Below, in pieces: positions 38,370 to 50,677 of a DNA stretch of 64,000 nt (positions are counted from its first letter, which is position 1; each line of letters begins with the position of its first letter). Below the pieces are notes generated by a model that saw only the letters and a program-made list of their open reading frames with translations, did no database searches and was not told the origin of the DNA. Source of the stretch: Hydractinia symbiolongicarpus. Its lineage: Eukaryota > Cnidaria > Hydrozoa > Anthoathecata > Hydractiniidae. The stretch spans positions 9,426,001-9,490,000 of the forward strand of contig NC_079876.1 in assembly GCF_029227915.1 (NCBI RefSeq), given 5' to 3'. Position numbers and translations under genes: made by a program.

Positions 38370-41323
38370 TTACACTGGGCGCTGTGGTAGCGCTTTATTT
38401 AAAAATTTAGATTAATAAGTCTTTTTTTACTATGGGACCAATCCTAGCCGTTATTGCGCGCTGAAGAAATACAGACAGTTTCAAAAGATACATTTCATTG
38501 ACTTTCTAACAGTATCAACCCGCTGGAGTTACAACGGTTGAGTCACATATTCTTACCAAAATGTATTTCGTGATATCTTTCCGGTATTACTAGGTTGTAT
38601 CGCTTTCAACAGTGAAACGATTGACCGCGGAACTTAATTGAACTGATTTTGGGCTGTGACCTTATAAATGTGAAAGTGAGACAATTGAACTCCAAGAAAT
38701 AACATTCTTCTTAATTTGACATGATTGCCGGAACTCAGCGATTACACTGGGCACTGTGGTAGCGCTTGATTTAAAAACTTAGATAAATAAGTCATTCTTT
38801 ACCGTGGGACCAATCCTAGCCGTTATCGCGCGCTGAAGAAATAGCGACAGTTTCAAAAACTGCATTTCATTGATTTTCTAACAGTGTCAATCCGTTTGTG
38901 TTACAACTGTGAAGTCACATATTCGTACCAACATGTATTTCGTGATATCTTTCCGGTATTACTAGGTTGTTTCGCTTTTAACAGTGAAACGATTGACTGT
39001 GGGACTTAATTGAACTGCTTTTGGGCTGTAATCTTATAATTGAAAAAGTAAGACAATTGGACTCCAAGAAGTAACATTCTTCTTGATTTAACATGATTGC
39101 CGCAACTCAGCGATTACACTGGTCGCTGTGGTAGCACTTCATTTGAAAATTAAGATAAATAAAGTCACTTTTTAGCCGTGGGACGAATCCTACCCGTTAG
39201 CGCGCGCTGAAGAAATAGAGACAATTTCAAAAACTGCATTACATTGACTTTCTAACGGTGTCAGTTCGTTTGAGTTACAATGGTTGGGTCACATATTCGT
39301 ACCAACATGTATTTAGCGATATTTTTCTGATATTACTAGATTGCTTCGCTTTTAACAGTGAAACGATTGAATGTGGGACTTAATTGAACTAACTTTGGAC
39401 TGTGACCTAATACATGTGATAAATGAGGCAATTGGACTCCAAGAAATAACCTTCATCTTAATTTGACATGATTGCCGGAACTCGGCGATTACACTGGGCG
39501 CTGTGGTTGCGGTTCATTTAAAAATTTATATAAATAAGTCATTTTTTACCGTGGGACCAATCGTAGCCGTTATCGCGCGCTGAAGAAATAGCGACAGTTT
39601 CAAAAAATGCATTACATTGACTTTCTAACGGTGTCAGTTCGTTTGAGTTACAATGGTTGGGTCACATATTCGTACCAACATGTATTTAGCGATATTTTTC
39701 TGATATTACTAGATTGCTTCGCTTTTAACAATGAAACGATTGACTGTGGGACTTCATTGAACTAAGTTTGGACTGTGACCTGATAAATGTGATAAATGAG
39801 ACTATTGGACTCCAAGAAATAACATTCATCTTAATTTGACATGATTGCGGACCTCAGCGATTACACTGGGCGCTGTGGTAGCGCTTCATTTAAAAATTTA
39901 GATAAATAAGTCATTCTTTACCGTGGGACCAATACTAGCCGTTATCGCGCGCTGAAGAAAAAGCGACAGTTTCAAAAACTGCATTACATTGACTTTCTAA
40001 CGGTGTCAGTCCGTTTGAGTTACAATGGTTGGGTCACATATTCGTACCAACATGTATTTAGCGATATTTTTCTATTATTACTAGATTGCTTCGCTTTTAA
40101 CAATGAAACGATTGACTGTGGGACTTAATTGAACTAACTTCGGACTGCGACCTGATAAATGTGATAAATAAGACAATTGGACTCCAAGAAATAACATTCT
40201 TCTTAATTTGACATGATTGCGGACCTCAGCGATTACACTGGGCGCTGTGGTAGCGCTTCATTTAAAAATTTAGATAAATAAGTCATTCTTTACCGTGGGA
40301 CCAATACTAGCCGTTATCGCGCGCTGAAGAAAAAGCGACAGTTTCAAAAACTGCATTACATTGACTTTCTAACGGTGTCAGTCCGTTTGAGTTACAATGG
40401 TTGGGTCACATATTCTTACCAAAATGTATTTCGTGATATCTTTCCGGTATTATTAGGTTGTATCGCTTTCAACAGTGAAACGATTGACCGTGGAACTTAA
40501 TTGAACTGATTTTGAGCTGTGACCTTATAATTGTGAAAGTGAGACAATTGAACTCCAAGAAATAACATTCTTCTTAATTTGACATGATTGCCGGAACTCA
40601 GCGATTACACTGGGCACTGTGGTAGCGCTTCATTTAAAAACTTAGATAAATAAGTCATTCTTTACCGTGGGACCAATCCTAGCCGTTATCGCGCGCTGAA
40701 GAAATAGCGACAGTTTCAAAAACTGCATTACATTGACTTTCTAACGGTGTCAGTCCGTTTGAGTTATAATGGTTGGGTCACATATTCGTACCAACATGTA
40801 TTTAGCGATATTTTTCTGATATTACTAGATTGCTTCGCTTTTAACAATGAAACGATTGACTGTGGGACTTAATTGAACTAACTTCGGACTGCGACCTGAT
40901 AAATGTGATAAATAAGACAATTGGACTCCAAGAAATAACATTCTTCTTAATTAGACTTGTTTGCCTGAACTCAGCGATTACACTGGGTGCTGTGGTAGCG
41001 CTTTATTTAAAAATTTAGATTAATAAGTCTTTTTTTACTGTGGGACCAATCCTAGCAGTTATCGCGCATTGAAGAAATAGCGACAGTTTCAAAAACTGCA
41101 TTACATTGACTTTCTAACGGTGTCAGTCCGTTTGAGTTACAATGGTTGGGTCACATATTCGTACCAACATGTATTTAGCGATATTTATCTGTTATTACTA
41201 GGTTGCATCGCTTTTAACAGTGAAACGATTGAATGTGGGACTTAATTTAACTAACTTTGGACTGCGACCTGATAAATGTGATAAATAAGAAAATTGGACT
41301 TCAAGAAATAACATTCTTCTTAA
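38370..41323. repeat. T2, hybrids, T6/T7 run up to the transposon (monomers 104-111)
   Basis: Starts are 38370 (T2), 38742 (T1 to T4 at about 38862-38870), 39114 (T5 with a T6 middle, then T5 again), 39489 (T6), 39861 (T7), 40233 (T7 to T2 at about 40411-40418), 40605 (T1) and 40978 (T8 carrying a T3/T5-like patch near 41185-41240). The last is interrupted by the transposon at 41324. The variant CCAATACTAGCC and GATTGCGGACCTC mark a local single-monomer duplication at 39861 and 40233. Confidence 0.83.
41320..41323. repeat. Target site duplication TTAA, left
   Basis: TTAA immediately precedes CCCTATTCGG. In uninterrupted monomers the same place reads CATTCTTCTTAATTAGAC, so this is one half of the duplicated target. 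Confidence 0.93.
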
Positions 41324-41340
41324 CCCTATTCGGTCCGGGG
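41324..41340 (+). repeat. Terminal inverted repeat, left (17 bp)
   Basis: CCCTATTCGGTCCGGGG is the exact reverse complement of the last 17 bp of the element. It runs directly into a G tract, so its inner boundary is set by the match and not by a composition change. Confidence 0.93.
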
Positions 41341-41371
41341 GGGGGGGGGGGGGGCGGATTCCGCCCCCCCC
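41337..41371 (+). repeat. G18 tract and GC-rich quasi-palindrome at the left end
   Basis: Eighteen G (41337-41354) are followed by CGGATTCCG and eight C (41364-41371). The G and C tracts can fold back over CGGATTCCG as a very stable hairpin. The uninterrupted G run could also form a quadruplex. Homopolymer length in such runs is prone to sequencing error. Confidence 0.85.
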
Positions 41372-41671
41372 TGACAGTTTTTTTTTAATAACTCCTGATT
41401 GCTATGTTATATGGCTATGATACTTACTGAGTTTCAACATTCATCTATTAGACACCTGCATGTAAATTTTTTAGGTCCCATACCTTTCAGAGGCTTTGAT
41501 ATTGGCCAATACTCGAAACTACCCCTAAAAATCTCTATGAAATCCTTATAATGGAGAAAATATAATAACTCCTGTTAGGATTATCCTTAGAACTTGAAAC
41601 TTGCAACACAACTTTGTTTCATTAAGAAGAATCATTTTGAATAATTTGAACACGTGACTAATCCTATTTCC

Positions 41672-41702
41672 CCGATTTTGTCGGATTTTACCCGAAAATC
41701 GG
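41672..41702 (+). repeat. Internal hairpin in the transposon
   Basis: CCGATTTT (41672-41679) and AAAATCGG (41695-41702) form an eight-pair inverted repeat with a 15-nt loop. It lies within a tract rich in CGGATTTT- and CGAAAATC-like words, including another ATCGGATTTT just downstream. No function is evident. Confidence 0.7.
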
Positions 41703-42012
41703 AAAAAATCGGATTTTTGGGCAATTTTTGGGAATTTTTTATCCGATCCATGTAAAAACCGGAAGATATGTTAAATAACTTTTATTTAGCTTTCAGAAAC
41801 TTCAAACAGAATGTAAAAATTCGCTCTAGAACAAAAGTAATTATATTTTAAGCAGATAGTGGCATTTTTAAAAATTTTTAAGCTTTTGATGACGTCACTG
41901 AAAATGTGCTGACGCAAGCAAATTTTTTTTGGTGCCATTTTGTTCCTTTTATGACGTACTATAAGTGTGCCAAGTTTGATTCAATTTGATCAACCCTATG
42001 AAAAGTTATTGA

Positions 42013-42037
42013 GGGGGGGCGGAATCCGCACCCCCCC
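42013..42037 (+). repeat. GC-rich quasi-palindrome near the right end
   Basis: Seven G (42013-42019), then CGGAATCCGCA, then seven C (42031-42037). It is the inverted counterpart of the left hairpin with one extra base and a shorter homopolymer, lying 21 bp inside the right terminal repeat. Paired subterminal hairpins of this kind could be structural signals or by-products of the inverted ends. Confidence 0.85.
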
Positions 42038-42058
42038 GGTCATAGTATGTTCGAAAAA

Positions 42059-42075
42059 CCCCGGACCGAATAGGG
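42059..42075 (-). repeat. Terminal inverted repeat, right (17 bp)
   Basis: CCCCGGACCGAATAGGG mirrors the left end perfectly. Allowing indels, the inverted similarity continues inward on both sides through the GC-rich hairpins to a shared AATAACT (41386-41392 at the left, its complement near 42005-42011 at the right). The full terminal region is therefore about 70-75 bp. Confidence 0.92.
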
Positions 42076-42079
42076 TTAA
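42076..42079. repeat. Target site duplication TTAA, right
   Basis: TTAA directly follows GGACCGAATAGGG. The satellite then continues as TTAGACTTGTTTGCC in register. Confidence 0.93.
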
Positions 42080-45000
42080 TTAGACTTGTTTGCCTGAACT
42101 CAGCGATTACACTGGGTGCTGTGGTAGCGCTTTATTTAAAACTTTAGATTAATAAGTCTTTTTTTACTGTGGGACCAATCCTAGCCGTTATTGCGCGCTG
42201 AAGAAATACAGACAGTTTCAAAAAGTACATTTCATTGACTTTCTAACAGTATCAACCCGTTTGAGTTACAACGGTTGAGTCACATATTCTTACCAAAATG
42301 TATTTCGTGATATCTTTCCGGTATTACTAGGTTGTATCGCTTTCAACAGTGAAACGATTGACCGTGGAACTTAATTGAACTGATTTTGGGCTGTGACCTT
42401 ATAAAAGTGAAAGTGGGACAATTGAACTCCAAGAAATAACATTCTTCTTAATTTGACATGATTGCAGGAACTCAGCGATTACACTGGGCACTGTGGTAGC
42501 GCTTCATTTAAAAATTTAGATAAATAAGTCATTCTTTACCGTGGGAACAATACTAGCCGTTATCGCGCGCTGAAGAAAAAGCGACAGTTTCAAAAACTGC
42601 ATTACATTGACTTTCTAACGGTGTCAGTCCGTTTGAGTTACAATGGTTGGGTCACATATTCTTACCAAAATGTATTTCGTGATATCTTTCCGGTATTATT
42701 AGGTTGTATCGCTTTCAACAGTGAAACGATTGACCGTGGAACTTAATTGAACTGATTTTGAGCTGTGACCTTATAATTGTGAAAGTGAGACAATTGAACT
42801 CCAAGAAATAACATTCTTCTTAATTTGACATGATTGCCGGAACTCAGCGATTACACTGGGCACTGTGGTAGCGCTTCATTTAAAAACTTAGATAAATAAG
42901 TCATTCTTTACCGTGGGACCAATCCTAGCCGTTATCGCGCGCTGAAGAAATAGCGACAGTTTCAAAAACTGCATTACATTGACTTTCTAACGGTGTCAGT
43001 CCGTTTGAGTTACAATGGTTGGGTCACATATTCGTACCAACATGTATTTAGCGATATTTTTCTGATATTACTAGATTGCTTCGCTTTTAACAATGAAACG
43101 ATTGACTGTGGGACTTAATTGAACTAACTTCGGACTGCGACCTGATAAATGTGATAAATAAGACAATTGGACTCCAAGAAATAACATTCTTCTTAATTAG
43201 ACTTGTTTGCCTGAACTCAGCGATTACACTGGGTGCTGTGGTAGCGCTTTATTTAAAAATTTAGATTAATAAGTCTTTTTTTACTGTGGGACCAATCCTA
43301 GCAGTTATCGCGCATTGAAGAAATAGCGACAGTTTCAAAAACTGCATTACATTGACTTTCTAACGGTGTCAGTCCGTTTGAGTTACAATGGTTGGGTCAC
43401 ATATTTGTACCAACATGCATTTAGCGATATTTTTCTGATATTACTAGATTGCTTCGCTTTTAACAATGAAACGATTGACTGTGGGACTTAATTGAACTAA
43501 CTTCGGACTGCGACCTGATAAATGTGATAAATAAGACAATTGGACTCCAAATAACATTCTTCTTAATTAGACTTGTTTGCCTGAACTCAGCGATTACACT
43601 GGGTGCTGTGGTAGCGCTTCATTTGAAAATTAAGATAAATAAAGTCACTTTTTAGCCGTGGGACGAATCCTACCCGTTAGCGCGCGCTGAAGAAATAGAG
43701 ACAATTTCAAATACTACTTTTCACGGACTTTGTATCGATTTCAGTCCGTTTGAGTTACAACGGTTGGGTCACATACTCGTACCAACATGCATTTGGCGAT
43801 ATTTATCTGATATTACTAGGTTGCATCGCTTTTAACAGTGAAACGATTGAATGTGGGACTTAATTGAACTAACTTTGGACTGTGACCTGATACATGTGAT
43901 AAATGAGGCAATTGGACTCCAAGAAATAACATTCATCTTAATTTGACATGATTGCCGGAACTCGGCGATTACACTGGGCGCTGTGGTAGCGCTTCATTTA
44001 AAAATTTAAATAAATAAGTCATTCTTTACCGTGGGACCAATCCTAGCCGTTATCGCGCGCTGAAGAAATAGCGACAGTTTCAAAAACTCCATTACATTGA
44101 CTTTCTAACGGTGTCAGTCCGTTTGAGTTACAACGGTTGGGTCACATATTCGTGCCAACATGCATTTGGCGATATTTATCTGATATTACTAGGTTGCATC
44201 GCTTTTAACAGTGAAACGATTGAATGTGGGACTTAATTGAACTAACTTTGGACTGTGACCTGATACATGTGATAAATGAGGCAATTGGACTCCAAGAAAT
44301 ATCATTCATCTTAATTTGACATAATTGCCGGAACTCGGCGATTACACTGGGCGCTGTGGTAGCGCTTCATTTAAAAATTTATATAAATAAGTCATTCTTT
44401 ACCGTGGGACCAATCCTAGCCGTTATCGCGCGCTGAAGAAATAGCGACTGTTTCAAAAACTGCATTACATTGACTTTCTAACGGTGTCAGTCCGTTTGAG
44501 TTACAATGGTTGGGTCACATATTCGTACCAACATGTATTTAGCGATATTTTTCTAATATTACTAGATTGCTTCTCTTTTAACAGTGAAACGATTGACTGT
44601 GGGACTTAATTGAACTAACTTTGGAGTGCGACCTGATAAATGTGATAAATAAGACAATTGGACTCCAAATAACATTCTTCTTAATTAGACTTGTTTGCCT
44701 GAACTCAGCGATAACACTGGGCGTTGTGGTAGCGCTTTATTTAAAAATTTAGATTAATAAGTCTTTTTTTACTGTGGGACCAATCCTAGCCGTTATCGCG
44801 CGCTGAAGAAATAGCGACAGTTTCAAAAACTGCATTACATTGACTTTCTAACGGTGTCAGTCCGTTTGAGTTACAATGGTTGGGTCACATATTTGTACCA
44901 ACATGTATTTAGCGATATTTTTCTGATATTACTAGATTGCTTCGCTTTTAACAATGAAACGATTGGATGTGGGACTTAATTGAACTAACTTTGGATTGTT

Positions 45001-47321
45001 ACCTGCTAAATGTGATAAATGTGACAATTGGACTCCCAGAAATAACATTCTTCTTAATTAGACTTGTTTGCCTGAACTCAGCAATTACACTGGGCGCTGT
45101 GGTAGCGCTTTATTTAAAGGTTTAGATTAATAAGTAATTTTTTACTGTGGGACCAATCCTAGCCGTTATCCCGCGCTGAAGAAATAGAGACAGTTTCAAA
45201 CACTACATTTCATTGACTTTCTAACAGTGTCAATCCGTTTGTGTTACAACGGTGAAGTCACATATTCGTACCAACATGTATTTCGTGATATCTTTCCGGT
45301 ATTACTAGGTTGTTTCGCTTTTAACAGTGAAACGATTGACTGTGGGACTTAATTGAACTGATTTTGGGCTGTTACCTTATAATTGAAAAAGTAAGACAAT
45401 TGGACTCGAAGAAATAATATTCTTCTTAATTTGACATGATTGCCGCAACTCAGCGATTACACTGGTCGCTGTGGTAGCGCTTCATTTGAAAATTAAGATA
45501 AATAAAGTCACTTTTTAGCCGTGGGACGAATCCTACCCGTTAGCGCGCGCTGAAGAAATAGAGACAATTTCAAATACTACTTTTCACGGACTTTCTATCG
45601 AAGTCAGTCCGTTTGAGTTATAACGGTTGGGTCACATATTCGTGCCAACATGCATTTGGCGATATTTATCTGATATTACTAGGTTGCATCGCTTTTAACA
45701 GTGAAACGATTGAATGTGGGACTTAATTGAACTAACTTTGGACTGTGACCTGATACATGTGATAAATGAGGCAATTGGACTCCAAGAATTAACATTCATC
45801 TTAATTAGACTTGTTTGCCTGAACTCAGCGATTACACTGGGCGCTGTGGTAGCGCTTTATTAAAAAGTTTAGATTAATAAGTAATTTTTTACTGTGGGAC
45901 CAATCCTAGCCGTTATCCCGCGCTGAAGAAATAGAGACAGTTTCAAACACTACATTTCATTGACTTTCTAACAGTGTCAATCCGTTTGTGTTACAACGGT
46001 GAAGTCACCTATTCGTACCAACATGTATTTCGTGATATCTTTCCGGTATTACTAGGTTGTTTCGCTTTTAACAGTGAAACGATTGACTGTGGGACTTAAT
46101 TGAACTGATTTTGGGCTGTAACCTTATAATTGAAAAAGTAAGACAATTGGACTCCAAGAAATAACATTCTTCTTAATTTGACATGATTGCCGCTACTCAG
46201 CGATTACACTGGTCCCTGTGGTAGCGCTTCATTTAAAAATTAAGATAAATAAAGTCACTTTTTAGCCGTGGGACGAATCCTACCCGTTAGCGCGCGCTGA
46301 AGAAATAGAGACAATTTCAAATACTACTTTTCACGGACTTTCTATCGATGTCAGTCCGTTTGAGTTACAACGGTTGGGTCACATATTCGTACCAACATGC
46401 ATTTGGCGATATTTATCTGATATTACTAGGTTGCATCGCTTTTAACAGTGAAACGATTGAATGTGGGACTTAATTGAACTAACTTTGGACTGTGACCTGA
46501 TACATGTGATAAATGAGGCAATTGGACTCCAAGAAATATCATTCATCTTAATTTGACATAATTGCCGGAACTCGGCGATTACACTGGCGCTGTGGTAGCG
46601 CTTCATTTAAAAATTTATATAAATAAGTCATTCTTTACCGTGGGACCAATCCTAGCCGTTATCGCGCGCTGATGAAATAGCGACAGTTTCAAAAACTCCA
46701 TTACATTGACTTTCTAACGGTGTCAGTTCGTTTGAGTTACAATGGTTGGGTCACATATTCGTACCAACATTTATTTAGCGATATTGCTCTGATATTACTA
46801 GATTGCTTCGCTTTTAACAATGAAACGATTGACCGTGGAACTTAATTGAACTGATTTTGGGCTGCGACCTTATAAATGTGAAAGTGAGACAATTGAACTC
46901 CAAGAAATAACATTCTTCTTAATTTGACATGATTGCCGGAACTCAGCGATTACACTGGGCACTGTGGTAGCGCTTCATTTAAAAACTTAGATAAATAAGT
47001 CATTCTCTACCGTGGGACCAATCCTAGCCGTCATCGCGCGCTGAAGAAATAGCGACAGTTTCAAAAACTGCATTACATTGACTTTCTAACTGTGTCAGTC
47101 CGTTTGAGTTACAATGGTTGGGTCACATATTCGTACCAACATATGTTTAGCGATATTTTTCTGATATTACTAGATTGCTTCGTTTTAACAATGAAACGAT
47201 TGACTGTGGTACTTAATTGAACTAACTTCGGACTGCGACCTGATGAATGTGATAAATAAGACAATTGGACTCCAAGAAATAACATTCTTCTTAATTAGAC
47301 TTGTTTGCCTGAACTCAGCGA
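42080..47321. repeat. Mixed monomers after the transposon (rest of 111, and 112-125)
   Basis: Starts are 42107 (T2), 42479 (T7/T2), 42851 (T1), 43224 (T8, 370 bp), 43594 (T5), 43969 (T6/T5), 44342 (T6/T1), 44712 (T8 with a T3 patch at about 44965-45035), 45085 (T8 head, T4 body), 45457 (T5, T1 tail), 45832 (T8 head, T4 body), 46204 (T5), 46579 (T6 to T2 at about 46830-46842) and 46950 (T1). The pair 42479-43223 repeats 40233-40977 at a shift of 2246 bp. That equals four monomers plus the transposon and one TTAA. Confidence 0.83.
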
Positions 47322-50300
47322 TTACACTGGGTGCTGTCGTAGCGCTTTATTTAAAAATTTAGAATAATAAGTCTTTTTTTACTGTGGGACCAATCCTAGC
47401 CGTTATCGCGCGCTGAAGAAATAGCGACAGTTTCAAAATCTGCATTACATTGACTTTCTAACGGTTTCAGTCCGTTTGAGTTACAATGGTTGGGTCACAT
47501 ATTCGTACCAACATGTATTTAGCGATATTTTTCTGATATTACTAGATTGATTCGCTTTTAACAATGAAACGATTGACTGTGAGACTTAATTGAACTAACT
47601 TCGGACTGCGACCTGATAAATGTGATAAATAAGACAATTGGACTCCAAGAAATAACATTCTTCTTAATTAGACTTGTTTGCCTGAACTGAGCGATTACAC
47701 TGGGTGCTGTGGTAGCGCTTTATTTAAAAATTTAGATTAATAAGTCTTTTTTTACTGTGGGACCAATCCTAGCCGTTATCGCGCGCTGAAGAAATAGCGA
47801 CAGTTTCAAAAACTGCATTACATTGACTTTCTAACGGTGTCAGTCTTTTTGAGTTACAATGGTTGGGTCACATATTTGTACCAACATGTATTTAGCGATA
47901 TTTTTCTGATATTACTAGATTGCTTCGCTTTTAACAATGAAACGATTGACTGTGGGACTTAATTTAACTAACTTTGGACTGCGACTTGATAAATGTGATA
48001 AATAAGACAATTGGACTCCAAGAAATAACATTCTTCTTAATTAGACTTGTTTGCCTGAACTCAGCGATTTCACTGGACGCTGTGGTAGCGCTTTATTTAA
48101 AAGTTTAGATTAATAAGTCTTTTTTTACTGTGGGACCAATCCTAGCCGTTATTGCGCGCTGAAGAAATACAACCAGTTTCAAAAAGTACATTTCATTGAC
48201 TTTCTAACAGTATCAACCCGTTTGAGTTACAACGGTTGAGTCACATATTCTTACCAAAATGTATTTCGTGATATCTTTCCGGTATTACTAGGTTGTATCG
48301 CTTTCAACAGTGAAACGATTGACCGTGAAACTTAATTGAACTGATTTTGGGCTGTGACCTTATAAATGTGAAAGTGACACAATTGAACTCCAAGAAATAA
48401 CATTCTTCTTGATTTGACATGAATGCCGCAACTCAGCGATTACACCGGGCGCTGTGATAGCGCTTCATTTAAAAATTAAGATAAAAAAGTGACTTTTAAC
48501 TGTTGGACCAATCCTAGCCGGTAGCGCACGCTGAAGAAATAGCGACTGTTTCAAATACTACATTTCACTGACTTTGTATCGATGTCAGTCAGTTTGAGTT
48601 ACAACGGTTGGGTCACATATTCGTACCAACATGTATTTAGCGATATTTATCTGTTATTACTAGGTTGCATTGCTTTTAACAGTGAAACGATTGTATGTGG
48701 AACCTAATTGAACAAACTTTGGATTGTTACCTGCTAAATGTGATAAATGTGACAATTGGACTCCAAGAAATAACATTCATCTTAATTTGACATGATTGGC
48801 GGAACTCAGCAATTACACTGGGCGCTGTGGTAGCGCTTCATTTAAAAATTTAGATGAATAAGTAATTTTTTACTGTGGGACCAATCCTAGCCGTTATCCC
48901 GCCCTGAAAAATAGAGACAGTTTTAAAAACTACATTTTATTAACTTTCTAACAGTGTCAATCCGTTTGTGTTACAACGGTGAAGTCACATACTCGTACCA
49001 ACATGTATTTCGTGATATCTTTCCGGTATTACTAGGTTGTTTCGCTTTTAACAGTGAAACGATTGACTGTGGGACTTAATTGAACTGATTTTGGGCTGTA
49101 ACCTTATAATTGAAAAAGTAAGACAATTGGACTCCAAGAAATAACATTCTTCCTAATTTGACATGATTGCCGCAACTCAGCGATTACACTGGTCGCTGTG
49201 GTAGCGCTTCATTTGAAAATTAAGATAAATAAAGTCACTTTTTAGCCGTGGGACCAATCCTACCCGTTAGCGCGCGCTGAAGAAATAGAGACAATTTCAA
49301 ATACTACTTTTCACGGACTTTTTATAGATGTCAGTCCGTTTGAGTTACAACGGTTGGGTCACATATTCGTACCAACATGCATTTGGCGATATTTATCTGA
49401 TATTACTAGGTTGCATCGCTTTTAACAGTGAAACGATTGAATGTGGGACTTAATTGAACTAACTTTGGACTGTGACCTGTACATGTGATAAATGAGGCAA
49501 TTGGACTACAAGAAATAACATTCACCTTAATTTGACTTGATCGCCGGACCTCAGCGATTACAATGGGCGCTGTGGTAGCGCTTCATTTAAAAATTTAGAT
49601 AAATAAGTCATTCTTTACCGTGGGACCAATCCTAGCCGTTATCGCGCGCTGAAAAAAAAGCGACAGTTTCAAAAACTGCATTACATTGACTTTCTAACGG
49701 TGTCAGTCCGTTTGAGTTACAATGGTTGGGTCACATATTCGTACCAACATGTATTTAGCGATATTTTTCGGATATTACTAGATTGTGTCGCTATTAACAA
49801 TGAAACGATTGACTGTGGGACTTAATTGAACTAATTTTGGACTGCGACCTGATAAATGTGATAAATAAGACAATTGGACTATAAAAAATAACATTCTTTT
49901 TAATTAGACTTGTTTGCCTGAACTCAGCGATTACACTGGGCGCTGTGGTAGCGCTTCATTTAAAAATTAAGATAAATAAAGTCACTTTTTAGCCGTGGGA
50001 CGAATCCTACCCGTTAGCGAGCGCTGAAGAAATAGAGACAATTTCAAATACTACTTTTCACGGACTTTCTATCGATGTCAGTCCGTTTGAGTTACAACGG
50101 TTGGGTCACATATTCGTACCAACATGCATTTGGCGATATTTATCTGATATTACTAGGTTGCATCGCTTTTAACAGTGAAACGATTGAATGTGGGACTTAA
50201 TTGAACTAACTTTGGACTGTGACCTGATACATGTGATAAATGAGGCAATTGGACTCCAAGAAATATCATTCATCTTAATTTGACATAATTGCCGGAACTC

Positions 50301-50677
50301 GGCGATTACACTGGCGCTGTGGTAGCGCTTCATTTAAAAATTTATATAAATAAGTCATTTTTTACCGTGGGACCAATCCTAGCCGTTATCGCGCGCTGAT
50401 GAAATAGCGACAGTTTCAAAAACTCCATTACATTGACTTTCTAACGGTGTCAGTTCGTTTGAGTTACAATGGTTGGGTCACATATTCGTACCAACATTTA
50501 TTTAGCGATATTTCTCTGATATTACTAGATTGCTTCGCTTTTAACAATGAAAAGATTGACTGTGGGACTTAATTGAACTAACTTTGGACTGCGACCTGAT
50601 AAATGTGATAAATAAGACAATTGGACTGTAAGAAATAACATTCATCTTAATTTGACTTGTTTGCCTGAACTCAGCGA
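47322..50677. repeat. 9-mer HOR of 3356 bp, copy 1 (monomers 126-134)
   Basis: The order is T8, T8, T2, T3, T4, T5, T7, T5, T6. Starts are 47322, 47695, 48068, 48440, 48813, 49184, 49558, 49931 and 50306. Private markers are TTTCAAAATCTGC with GGTTTCAGTCC, CAGTCTTTTTGAG, ATACAACCAG, CGCCCTGAAAAATAG, GGACTATAAAAAATAAC and GAAAAGATTGAC. Each recurs 3356 bp downstream. Apart from the first 45 bp or so, I saw no difference between copies 1 and 2 in the lines I compared. Confidence 0.92.
49558..49930. repeat. Representative monomer, type T7
   Basis: T7 is a T1-like monomer with head AAAATTTAGATAAATAAGTC after CTTCATTT and a run of A in CGCTGAAAAAAAAGCGACAG, where most monomers read GAAGAAATAGCGAC. 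It is found at 34637, 37998, 39861, 49558, 52914 and 58505, next to T5 or T6. The boundary between T7 and T6 is soft because hybrids exist. Confidence 0.75.

Larger units (their letters stand above)
1..41323. repeat. Satellite array, left part (monomers 1-110 and most of 111)
   Basis: This is an uninterrupted head-to-tail tandem array of a monomer of about 373 bp. The anchor GGACCAATCCTAGCCG recurs at 66, 439, 812, 1185 and 1557 and at the same spacing to the end. Cut at TTACAC, the early monomer starts are 1, 373, 747, 1120, 1492, 1864 and 2236. Lengths range from 365 to 375 bp, mostly 372 or 373. All copies lie in the same orientation. Because the period is not a multiple of three and stops occur in every frame, no reading frame persists from one monomer to the next and I see no gene. 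Monomers belong to several diverged types ordered in higher-order repeats. Such organisation is known from centromeric and pericentromeric satellites, but location and function are inference here. Confidence 0.98.
41324..42075. mobile_element. Non-autonomous piggyBac-type DNA transposon (MITE-like), 752 bp
   Basis: The element has perfect 17-bp terminal inverted repeats, CCCTATTCGGTCCGGGG at the left and its reverse complement at the right, and is flanked by TTAA on both sides. TTAA duplication together with ends starting CCC is the known signature of the piggyBac superfamily. Sister monomers show the empty site as CTTCTTAATTAGAC, so the insertion and the duplication can be read directly. Inside, quasi-palindromic GC-rich hairpins lie near both ends, and the interior is AT-rich without a substantial reading frame, so no transposase is encoded. 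It is the only copy in the window. The superfamily call rests on the termini alone. Another TTAA-targeting group cannot be fully excluded. Confidence 0.88.

Noticed and set aside
41890-41897. TGACGTCA in the transposon as a CRE-type promoter element
   Set aside because: A single eight-base match in a non-coding element without other promoter signals is not enough.
41324-42075. Possible transposase or other gene inside the transposon
   Set aside because: The interior is AT-rich, broken by stops and only 752 bp in total, far below a piggyBac transposase gene. It is a non-autonomous element.
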